Below, piece by piece: positions 39,601 to 51,600 of a stretch of 60,000 bases of DNA. The number at the start of each line of letters is the position of its first letter. The first letter of the stretch is position 1. The position numbers and the translations under genes are program-made. The notes below the pieces were generated by a model, which worked only from the letters and a program-made list of their open reading frames with translations, searched no databases and had not been told where the DNA came from. Source of the stretch: Acanthaster planci (lineage: Eukaryota > Echinodermata > Asteroidea > Valvatida > Acanthasteridae); contig NW_019091424.1 in the NCBI RefSeq assembly GCF_001949145.1, forward strand, positions 1,079,069-1,139,068, in the 5' to 3' direction.

Positions 39601-42600
39601 GTTTCTTATTTCCTTCATTAATCGTTGTTTAACGTAATACGCCTGTGACCACTATAAATACACGTAGTTCTATTTCTGAGTCATTTGCACGACAATGCAA
39701 TTTTCACCGTTGAGCATTCCCTATTGCTGGATGCCTCTGTTTTCAATCAAGTTGCCATGGGCCGTGAAGCCACCTGGATCTAAGCGATCCGAGGACATTT
39801 TGAAATAATTTGATTGCCGATGGCGTCCATACCGAAAAAGAGAAAGGTCGCCCCAGGGGCCTAATGCACATCTAATGAGAAATTTCGGATGATCATCGTG
39901 CGCGGGGTCTTCAATTTGATTGTCAGGAGTGACTCGAGACCCAGATGCGTCGAATCGCTGCACGGTCAAATTCGAAAGAACAACCAACCAAGTCTTCTTG
40001 CATACTGTAATTTTAAAAAAGGGAAGTGGGAGCCCCTCATAACTAGGAGTAGACTGCAATGAGCCTCGAGCTGGAGTAAGAGAGGGCGCAGTTTTCTTTG
40101 CACCGGGGCTCCTTTGGCCTGAACTGCACTTAGCTGGTTCACGAACGACTATGAAATGCACGGGCATAAAATAATACGGTCGCATGGCTACCGGCAAAAT
40201 GAACACTCCCGACCAATATGGCTCTTTTCAACCGGTGGGGGTGCGTCTGCTCGAGGTGATACCCCCATTCGGTTTAAACACTTTCATCGGGGATAAAGTA
40301 TCAGACAATTGTCAGAAACACCTTCCATTTTGTTCCATCTAGACTCAGACCTGGTCATGTTACTTGCTTGATATCTGTACAGTTTACAGTTTGGTTGTTT
40401 TCAGGCCAGTTGTTTGAACGAACCTTATTCGCGGGGTGCCCAATTTCAGTCATATGTATGAACGTTTTGTATACATTCGAAACTCGTAATGGGAAGGTAT
40501 CAGGTGATTCTGGGGGTCGAATGAAATCGTAGAATAGAGTCTGGTTCTTAAATTTTAATGTTTTCCACTGAATACACTACGTTCCGGAATCTGACTGAAA
40601 TTTTGTCCCCCACGAGAACGTTCTATTGAATCTGCCCATGTAGCGTTCCTCGTCATACAGCACATTTGTGTGATAAAATCTTGCGTCAACATTCTGCGTC
40701 CAGCTTCCCTATGTGACGCTCCAAATCACAGTTCTCGCCAAAAGCGGGTCAATACATGCCGCGTCGCTGGTTCGCGCGGACAGTGCGAGCAGCGCAGCCC
40801 CCGACCGGCTTTTCAATTTGCGATCGGCGTGTCTGGGGTGATTCGAAGTCTAATTTCCCTTCAATGGCCGATCTGAGAGGGCTAATTCGAGCCCGCAATT
40901 AAATTGGGAGACGAGAGGCAATTCCGAGCGCACCTCCCGCACAGCGTTCGGCTACCCGTGATTTGCATCTCTCCCTCGTCTTATTTGATATTTTATTTAC
41001 CCTTCGATCGCGAATATTTGATTAACGGGAAGTTAATTTCCACGCGGGGAAGCAGGTTGCCCGGCTGCCGGTATTTAGCTGTCTTTTTAACGGCATAGTC
41101 CATCAGCTGGTGTGTGGTTGGGGGTAGCGAGGCTCCGAGGATGGTTGGAATTGGATAAGCAAACAGGTCCAAGAGTGCAGTAATTATTTGAGGGAAATGA
41201 ACTCTGGTAGGAAATATGAAGCGTACTCTCTATAGGCGTGCACTTTATGGCTAAAGAATCCGAAGTCACCACCTGCCAAAAAAGTCTGTTAGATTCCAGT
41301 AATTTAAACCGCTGCAAACGCTGTAATTCAGAGATCCCTACAGAAGAGCTTGGTGGTCGTTCTATTTCGAGAAAGATGCAGAATCAAGATCTAGATTTTG
41401 ACAAGGTGGAGGAGCAGCTGGCTCTTGATAGATTTTGGACTTTAAGCACGAACGGAACTGGGAAAAACACGTATGCGTTATTATTGTAGTGCTCCGCATT
41501 GATCACGTAGCTAGTGACGTCATATGCACGTCTCACAGTCGGTGCGATAGAGTAGCTTCCCCTGGATAACCCTAACCGGGGGTTGCCATTAGTGCCTCGC
41601 GTGTGAAACTGTAGGTACGAGGTTGCATCTAATTTGAAAGCTAATCAAGTATATAACGTGCTTGGGGTCGTAGGCGGCCTTACTTACTGACATTGTGTTT
41701 GCCTTTGCGCAGGCGTTTAACGAGGGAATGTACGAGACGACCCATGTGTGGCTGTTGCCTGGATGGTTCCAGCCCGATTGGTGGCGCTCTGGGGACGAGT
41801 CAGACGGGTGCTCGCAGAGGGACTTGCAGCAGGCACTCCAGGGGTACATCTCGACAGACTTGCTACCCCTCAGTGGATCGGACGAGCCCACCGAATCCGG
41901 ATATGTGAGTTGAAATCCTGAACCTATGGAGCCCATGCTTCAAACAGTTATTGGAAAGTGTTTTAGAATGGTAAACGGTAGAAACACGGCACTTGAAGAA
42001 TGTTTGAAATTCAAGTCGGATGGTTATTGCTTCCGACCCGACTCCTCACCTCTGTCAATAAACGAGGCTTTTACACCTAAATGCCATGTTTCTTAGTGTG
42101 CCGGTAATATATATTCTAATAAGCACTTGAATTACTTACGGGCTTCAGCATCACTATTTGGGGTCGTGTGCACGAAAGAAGGAAAGAACGGGGTTTGGGT
42201 CTGACAGGTTGGCATGGTGTATGTGGCGGATAAAGAAAGGGATTGGGAATGCGGGTGTCTGGGGTTCATATCCCAGAGAGTACTGTCTTTCTCTTCTTTT
42301 TTTCAGTCTGTTTTCTGTGGAAAAAAAATCAATTTTTAAAGGTTATTTCATCTAAGGCCTAAACTGGTTGGCTCGCAGTTTGTTTCATTCAAGGGGAACA
42401 CGCTCACTTCAACGCGTTATCAGCTTAATAGTCTCGTGTAGAACCATGACATACATATCTCAGAATGCGATAATTTATTACTTTCATGTTCCAAGTAATG
42501 GCATTTTTGCAGCGGCCTTGACGATCGGACGGCAGTGGGTAGTTGGATCGAGTGGTCATGATATAACATAGTAATCACATTTTATTAAAGTAGTAAGTAT

Positions 42601-45600
42601 GTAGGTATGTTAGAAAAAAGCAGGCTGTGTGCAAAGTACATTTCTGATTTACTCTCCTTGTATTCAAGTTCTTTGCTCGTTAATTTACGTCTCTGTGTTT
42701 GTTTCCTAAGACGCCGCAAGAGTACGAAAAAATGTATAACGAACTAAGGGGCAACGAATATTCAACTTTTCATGGCTATGCCTATGACGGCGTGTGGGTC
42801 ATGGCCCGGGCGCTGGACAGCGTGCTGCAGGCGCTACGATATCGGGGAGAACTCGCCAGGTTCCAGGGCTTCAATTATTCGGACGACGTCCTGCTGGAGA
42901 TGTTCAGCAAGGCCATGAACGACACCAACTTCCGCGGAGTAACGGTGGGTCATCAGCGGTTATGAAAATATCTTCGCGCGCGCGCCTATTTGTTTAACCC
43001 ATGACTCACTTGGGTAGCATCAAAATATTCTTGGGGAAATGCAGAACTCGCTTGTACAAGATGATATACCAAGGAACCCATTATTTTACACAATTTTGGT
43101 ATGGTTGTAATAAATATATTTTTTGCTTAAAACGTATAAATTGGGGTTTGTGAAAATGTTACCCATATACCTTAACTGACATTACCGTCAACCCACCTCC
43201 ATATTTTCGGAATATACATCCAGTCAAAACAATGTGGATAATTATATTTTCCAAGCAGCCCCTAGGACGTGAGTTTATGAAATTCGTTTTGACTTTAAAA
43301 GTATTGATTGATTTTGAGGGGACTTGACTTCAAACTGCAGGGTATTGTTCAGTTTCGAGGGGGTGAGCGGCTTGGCTCCACCGTCCATAAGCAGCTCCAA
43401 GGTCAGGAGTTAGAGAAAGTGGCAGAGTACTACGCTATCACCGACTCGCTCAACCTGTCGTCGGGACGAGGCTTCGAGTGGCCGGGTAAGTAATGGGCCA
43501 TTGCAGGTGGATAACCGAACTGTTGCATGGACTCGTGCAAGTCTAATCTAACAGCTTGCTCTTTTACTGATTCTTTGCATTGGAGTTTCGAAATTAATAC
43601 AATACTCTTGTTTGAGGAGTGTGAATTGTTTCACTTGAACGAGAAGTCTTGTTGAGCTTATATCCCTTCTGTGACTGTACCACGTGATTGGCAGTGAAAA
43701 TGACCTCGACTGTTTATTGCGATGGTATCAGCACTAACTTGCTTCCTTTGTGGTCATCAATGCGTGCTTAGAATTTACAGTTAACAATAAAATTATTCAC
43801 ACCCTTTAACATTTTGGGTTTTTTGTATTTTTCTAAAGAATGATAGGTGAGCACATGATATTTGGGCCATATTAAAATACTTTTAGCTGTCAATTATAAA
43901 TAGCTTTGGTTTCACCTCATTTGCATAACAAAGAGAATGCTACATTGAGTAAATTCTGACATGCTCAGAATTATTCATAGCCTTCTGCGTGTCATGGTAT
44001 TTGGCCACATTCCTCTAAAATTCACATGCTCTAGACATTCCTAAGATTCTGCAAAATGTTTTGAATATATGCAACAGTGTATACTTCCTCTAGGAATAAG
44101 TTAAGAATTTCGTCTATTGCGCTTGATTTGTGGAATGTCGTTGTCAATACTCTGCCTCTAAAGTGCAATCGTGGAGTCTTCCTCAGTTGTTGTGAACATG
44201 GGGAAAACTACAAAACTCAGTGAGGATCTCTGCATCATGAGGATGATGAAACATTTATTTCAGTGCTGTCATTCTTTACAATGTAACCAAACATGTTACA
44301 TTACTTAAGTACTAAATATACCTGGTCATTAAATTGAGTAACATTACATCAAATAGGATTATACATTTGATAAGTTAGATAACAACATTTAGGTTTAAGG
44401 TTAAGCAGGAATGTGCCCCCAACCTACAGACAGATAAACCAACCATACAATCTAACATAGAACAGACAAAATGACGAGCAAGACAGAACAAACAAGTGTG
44501 AAACGACGTCGCATTAAAAGAGCACAAATAAATATGATTTAGGAATATGAGCCGAGCAACTGGGTTTTTAGTTTTCCAACAAACAACAGATAAAGAAGGT
44601 AATGATTTGAGAGAATCGTCTAGACCATTCCAATACAAGATACCCTGATGAGTAACATCGTTCTTAGCCAGTGACGTTCTGTTAAATTGGACATACAAGT
44701 TTCCCGTCACTCTGCTTTTAGTATAATAATTATGAATGTTAGATGCATAAGTAAAACAAAAATTAAAACTGGAAGGGAGTAGATTGTGCATAAGTTTGTA
44801 CATGAATTTTCCCAGATTAGATTTGTACAAATGGTTACATTGTAATGAGCATGGTGAATGCGCACAAAGATGGGAAAGGCTATCAAACCATTTCCAAGCT
44901 CCTCAGGTTATACCAATTGCCGCTGTACCGTGCATTGTCAAGAAGTACCAAAGTTCAATACTGTGAAAAACGACGGCAAGCGTGGACGGAAGCCGAAGGT
45001 GTCCCTTTGTCTGGTTAGGAAAGTGCGCTGCAAGGGCCTCTCCAACCCCAGAACAACAATCAAGACACTTCAAGACTACTTGAGTGAGATGGGTACCAAG
45101 GTTTCAGCTCAGACAATCCCTCGCTCACCGCATGGGATACATGGGCAAGACCCCTCTCCTCAGTTACAGGCAGCGAAAAGCTTGACTCGCATTTGCCAGA
45201 GGGCACCAAGACAAGGATCCAAGTTTCTGGTCATCAGTTCTATGGTCATATGAGACGAAAATGGAGCTCTTTGGCCACAGGGATGTTTCCTTCGTTTGGC
45301 TCAAGAAAGGTGAAACATTCAACCCAAAGAACACTGTGCCTCTGCAAGTGGGCCCGGCAATCTCGTACAAGTAGAAGGAACTCCGAAGAAGGGGTAGTAC
45401 ATTCAGATTCGGCAGGATAATTTCCAGCAGTCTGCAGAAAATCTCCATCTCGGCCCAAACTGGACATACCAACAGGACAATGATGGTAAACATACGGCGA
45501 TGACAGTCAAGAAATGGTTCCAGCACAATAACGTGGAGGTGCTACCATGACCAAGCCAAAGCCCAGACCCGAATCTCATCGAAAACCTGTGGAAAACCCT

Positions 45601-48600
45601 CAAGTCCAAGGTGTATGCCCGCAGGCCTGGTCCAACCTGAAACAGCTAGAGGTCTTGCCCAAGGAGGAGTGGGCCAAAATTCCGTGGAGCTGTGCCAAAC
45701 CCTCGTGAACAGCTACACAAACCGCCCAGATGTTGTAATCAAGAACAAGGGCTTTGCAATTGACTATAAACTGTGATATTAACTCTTATTGGTAAAGGGT
45801 ATCAATAATTCTGAGCATGTCAGAATTTAAACAATGTAGCGTTCTCTTTGTTATGAAAATAAGGTAACCAAAGCCATTAGTCATTTATACCTGACAGCTA
45901 CAAGTTTTGGAACTATGGCCCAAATCTTGTGTGCCCACCTTCCATTCTCCACAAAACCCTAAAATTTATAAGAAGTAGGAATAATTTGTTGTTACTATAC
46001 ATGTCTCTTTTCTCTCTAATCGGCAGGCGGAGGTGATAAGCCGCCCCGAGACACGCAGATGACCGAATATGAACAGCTCAGTGTATCGCTGGCTCTCTTT
46101 GGCGGTATGTCGGCTATCGCCATAGCGGGAATCATCATGGCCTTCGGATTTTTGTTTTTCAACATGCGATACAGAAACCAGAGGTTAGGACGCAGCTTTT
46201 TAGGTTCTCTCGCAGTTTAACGGTGTTTTGCGTTTTCAAGACATATTCTTGGAAACCCTGTCCATTCACGTTTGAACACAAAGCGGTAATAGAGAACCGA
46301 CGTGAATAAGTCAAAACGAGCACTCCACGCCAGCACGGCTCTTTTGAACCAATAGGGGGTGCTTCTGCGCAAGGTGGATAGGATGTGCGCGTCGGTGGGA
46401 GTCATAAAAGTTATCAACGTGTTTCCCTTGGGACATAGTGGCAATTTCATATATGGAGCTTGCAAGAGCCCAATTTTGGCTGCGGATTCAACTTTCATGA
46501 TTACAGGCCATTGACACAGGAAACTCAACTCAAAACCGCCTTCCAGACCAGGAAAATCCAATCTTGTAATAAAATGTCGAAATTCAGACATGTTGTTTCC
46601 AGTCGACCTAACGGACAAGATAAGAATTTGAACACTAATGTGTGAGATAAACTGCAAAAAAGCTGTTGAACAGCTTCAAAGTATAATTTTTAACTTTACT
46701 TTTGAAGCACACCACCTAGGGATCTTCTCAAAAGGGCTCCTCTCAAAATGTTGTTTTAAACAGATACATCAAAATGTCCAGTCCGTTTCTGAACAACTTC
46801 ATCATCATGGGTGGTATACTGACCTACGTCAGCGTGGTGCTTCTCGGTATCGATCACGGTATCTCGCTGCACTCCAAAGCATACAAGGCCATATGCACGG
46901 TAAGTATGCCGATTTTTAAATTCAGGAAAGGGTATTTCGGAATACGGCCGTTTAACAATAGTGCGCCACCAAGAGTTTGCAACGAGTTGGCCAATCACAA
47001 CGCGCGAAATCTGTCGACTCTTTCCAAACGCACCTTTAGTCGACAGATTTCGCGCATTGTGATGGGCCAACGCGTTGCAAACTCTTGATGGCGCACTATT
47101 GTGAAACGGCCGTATTCCGAAATACCCTTTCCTGAATTTTTCATATCGTGAGGATGCTGTCCTCGCATTTTATAGTAGAAAAAAAGTTCCCATCAGCAAT
47201 GGGAGTTCTAAAACCTGTCAGTTTCCTTGAATACCGATCAAGAAGAGGGATACGAAACTGAACGGGTTTAACAATATCTTGCAAAAGTTGTGCGTTCCGT
47301 GCACAGGCTCGTCGCCTCCAAAAGAACATGCAGGTTGTTTTTATTGCACGGAAAGGTTGTTTTTAATCGTAGGCCTAATACAGTGAACCTTTTCAAGTCA
47401 ACGTGTGACCGCTTTGGTGTTATTTGCAGTCCCGGGCTTGGTTCTTGTGTCTCGGTTTCACGCTAGCATTTGGTGCCATGTTCAGCAAGACTTGGAGAGT
47501 CCACCGGATCTTCACGAACATCAAGATGAAAAAGAAGGTACATATGTCAAAGTTCAAAAAAAATTAAGGTCATTTGGGAACAAAAAAGCACGCGCACGTA
47601 ACTGTTCCCGAATAGCCTTGTACTGGGCATGCGCGGTTGGAATACCGAACTGGCTCATTTGAATTAGCGGGAAGACTCCTACAAGACTGATGTATATGTC
47701 TATAGAGTTTGCGTGGCAGCCATCTTGGAGGTGAGCTCTCTCGTTCCGCATGGATGCGCATGGGTACACCTTTGCAAAACCTCTACAGCGCTTAGGTCCA
47801 ACTTAAAATGCACTTCATAAGAAAACAATGACAAGTTAGCGGTGTAGAGAGAATAATGATTTGAAATGAGTTACCAAATGCTTCTTTTGCAATCACTGCA
47901 TTTGGTTGAATGCAGGTTATTAAAGATGGGCAGTTGATGGCCATTGTGGGCTTCATGGCAGTGATCGACCTGATCATCCTGGTGGTGTGGCAGATCGTAG
48001 ATCCCATGAAACCCACAAGTCTGGAGCTCAGCTCAAGGGTGAGGAAATCTAGGCGATCAATCTAAGAGGTTTACGAAAAAAGAAAAGACAATTGAAGACT
48101 GTAATTACTTAATTCAATGGATGAGCTAATTTCATCACATTACAAGAATTAATGAACGTCGATCTACGCATCAGTATAAGAAGATCAACAGATAGATTAG
48201 TAATCCAAGACACCTGCTAGTCGTTATTCAGTCGTCCTTGTCAAGTAAAAATAGACCGAAGGAATGTTTTTTGGGACCCAGTGAGAGAAAATGGCAAATC
48301 AAGTTAAAGAGGATCGCTATAAAAGACGAAAACATCTTGAAATCCGAATACACTCCGTTATTTCCCAGATGGACACCTCTGGCCGTGACGTCATGATTAT
48401 TCCTGTCATGGAAACTTGTGTCAGTGCCAACATGACGATTTGGCTGGCGGTGATTTACATCTACAAGGGGGTCTTGATGGTAAATATAATTATGCTAAGA
48501 AAAGGTTTCTGTAAGCTATACATAACTGTGATTTGAGGCTTTGCATGGTGGAGAGTACATCAAGAAAAGTTCTTGCCTATGCACCATTTCAAGATACCTT

Positions 48601-51600
48601 CTCAAAAGAGAGAAGTGTAGTTCTTAAGGTGTAGTTCTTAGAGGAACCGCATGTTTGAACTTGACGTTTCGGTCAGGGTGCTCTGACCGTCATCAACAGA
48701 CAGAAATTTTGAGCAATAAAGCACTGGTTATGACTTAGCTTTTGACGATTATGTTAGTTGCCGATGCGCAGCTCACGCCTTCTTGTATCTCCATGTCTAA
48801 CTGCGTTTCCTCTCCTCCTAGATTTTTGGCCTGTTCCTGGCCTGGGAGACTCGCCACGTCAGCATCCCGGCGCTGAACGACAGCAAGTACATCGGCAGCA
48901 GCGTCTACAACGTCGTTATCATGTGCGTACTGGGCGTGGCTCTCTCCTCTGTCATCAAGGACAATCCCAACGCTTCCTACGGCCTGGTGTCAGTCTTTAT
49001 CCTCTTCTGTTCCACGGTGACCCTGTGTTTGGTCTTCGTTCCGAAGGTGGGTTTCAGCCACCCAACAGGATCTTTCTCTTTTGAGCAGAGGTTAAATTTC
49101 ACTGCATGCCTGTTCTTTGAATCGATTTGGCTGGTTAAAAATATCAGAAAAGGAACCTATTTTGTCAGTGCAAAAAACTTTCAAACAGAGTCCAGTCGCC
49201 AATCACGAAATGAACAAGCTCTCTATTCAAACAGCGCATGCCCTGCACGAGGCTATCCGGTTCGTAAGTGTGACGTCACTTCAGTTTAAACCACGCCCAC
49301 TGCACATAGAGTTACCAGTGGAGCCATGGAAACGGAAGTTAACGTGCAACTTGAGGGTCCGTCCGACTGGAGTCTGCAATCAGTGATGCGTCCCTGTGTA
49401 TGACGAAGTCATTTACGAATCAGATTCGGTAACAGCTGTGCGCGCGTGCAAGTGTCTGTCCTGTCCGCACAGCCATACGCTGACTCTCTCGCAAAAGCTT
49501 TTTGGAATTCCGAACCGTTTTGAGTGGAAGTACACTACTGCTTTGTTCACTGCCTTCCCAATCCATTCCTACATGACATAATTAATCGATGCAATCGATT
49601 ATCAAAAATGACAATTTATCAGGTAATCGAGATGAGAGGGAACCCCAACGTGAACGAAAGGGTGAGGGTGGTGGGTACTATGGACAAGTCCCGGTCGGCG
49701 TCGACGTCCATTAACACTTTCGACACGGACCAGAAATTCAAGTCGCTGTGCTCCGAGAAGAGGGAGCTGAAATCAAAGCTGGACGAGGTGAGTTTGGACA
49801 GGCCGGTCATAACGTGTAAGAGTACCAAGGCTCAAGTGGCGTCTTTAATTGTTTTTATTATTAGATTAAGATAAGAGATTGTAAACCTGAAATCCTTTTT
49901 TACGTGGTTTTCACCCCCTTTTTAATTGCCTCTTTTAACTGTGCAAAATGCGACTGTAATTTTACAATGTCATTTCGTAAGATTTTTTTCATATTTTATT
50001 GGTGTTTTATTAAAAGTGGTTCTTAAAACCATCAATTTTTTTAAATACTGTGTGTTTTCTTTTGATATACAGCGTCTAGGGGCCGATTATTTAAGGTTAT
50101 TATTAAGGTTGTTCTCATGTAATGCAACGCTTTCCGGTATACATGCCGTACCCTGTACCGACGTGGACACGTCACGCGTATAATTATATGGGTAAAAGGC
50201 ATTAGCGCGAGAACCAGCGCGTCAACCAACACGCGCGCGTACTCCATTCGTTTGCACTACTATGGGTACGTTCGAGTAACCTACTCGTGTAAGTCAAACT
50301 TACGGGAGAGCGTTCGTTTAGCCATCACGCGATCTTCGTGCCTACCCCGGCTGGCGAGCAGGTCTCTGGAGGCCGCCCGAGTGTAATGACGTCACGGATG
50401 GACTGTTCGAGCATGGACACGATGGAACGTGGCGGGGACTTGACTTTTTTCCCAGATCGCCTTGGCGTTCGATTAGCCTCATTTCGAGGCTCCCCTTGCG
50501 TGTAACACTGGTGTATTTAGGGCAGCTAATCAAACGCACCGAGTATTTGGTCCAAATGACGTCCTGCTTCACTACCCTATCGCACTCAATGTCTTATCAT
50601 CCGCTCCGTTTGTTTTCCTTCGAAAGCAAAACGAAATGATCAAGGAACTGGAGAAGCAACTCTTTGCCATCGCACCCGACGAGGTCCCCTTACTCCTGCA
50701 GGAGGAAGAACAGGAGGGACGATCGTCAGGGGTCGACACGCCCAATTCCACCTGCTACTCCACCAAATCTCAGAGTAAGGACTTTTTATCGTTGGAGAAT
50801 CAAGTAGAAGAATCATTGTGTTTGTCGCTTTCGGGTGTGTCATCACTCTTGTCCCTCCACCTTCCAGGAACGGATACCTCAAAAGTGTGTGCCTCGCCGG
50901 GAAGTGTTCGATTCTGCGTGACAGAGCCGACGTCGAGTGATCAGTCCCAAAAGTAAGTATATATAGACACCCTAGACAGTTAGTTTCAATATTGCAATTT
51001 ATTTCTGTTGTGGCATTTTCTTTCTGTGATTCGAATGTACCAAACCGTTTCAAGCCACGAGGCGAAGCTCTAAACGCAGAATTGTTTTCTTTGTCAGATT
51101 TTCCAAAATTTTCTTTAATAAACTGTACTAAATGTTGATACCTGTAAATCGAACAACTTGGGATTGCGGGCATTGCAACAGTAACCTCAACACCTTTCGG
51201 AGTTTATCACAATCTGAATTGAGTAAACTAGTGTGTTATTCGTGTCCTCTCCCAACAAACATTTAGTGGACGGGGTCGGTTTAATCATTCAAGTTTGTTT
51301 TCTGTGTCAGAAACAGTACTCCGAGCAAAAGCCGATGGGAGGCACCCCAGGAGTTCGCCCCAGATGCTGGGGATAAGTCTAGCCTTTATCCCCTTGCATT
51401 CGGCGGAGTCTACATCGGTCCCCCCGTAACTCCCATCACCAAGCCTTCCAGCACCCCGCCGGCCCGGCCGTCCATTCCATCTTCCAACAGCGCCCCCGTC
51501 TCGTTCAACAGCCATGCCGTGACACAGGAGCCCGTCTCCAAGAGCAACAACGCTAGCCTGGAACGCATTGCGCAGGTGCACCGACCTTTCAACGACTCCA

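Larger units (their letters stand above)
44198..45776 (+). pseudogene. Decayed Tc1-type transposase, split by a LINE fragment
   Basis: The start [11 protein letters not shown] at 44198 and the continuation [15 protein letters not shown] from about 44867 are separated by the antisense LINE insertion. Downstream pieces in shifting frames are recognisable: [56 protein letters not shown] and [18 protein letters not shown]. The last includes the DLNxIENLW region of the DDE domain. Several frameshifts and stops mean no functional product. Confidence 0.9.
43778..45997 (+). mobile_element. Tc1/mariner-type transposon with long terminal inverted repeats, inactive
   Basis: Both ends carry about 200-bp imperfect inverted repeats (43778-43985 and 45788-45997) flanked by TA on each side, the Tc1/mariner target. 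The outer ends read CAGTTAACAATAAAATTATT and its degenerate complement. The left arm also has the TTATTCACACCC sequence common near Tc1 ends. Without the nested LINE piece it is about 1.6 kb, the usual size. It lies in a receptor intron and its right end is 29 bp before the acceptor of the TM1 exon. Confidence 0.9.

Noticed and set aside
39721-40206. 161-codon minus-strand frame
   Set aside because: Half lies in repeat R1, and matching peptide fragments appear in the other R1 copies, so it is a repeat by-product.
50640-51173. 177-codon minus-strand frame
   Set aside because: Shadow of receptor exons 15 and 16 on the other strand.
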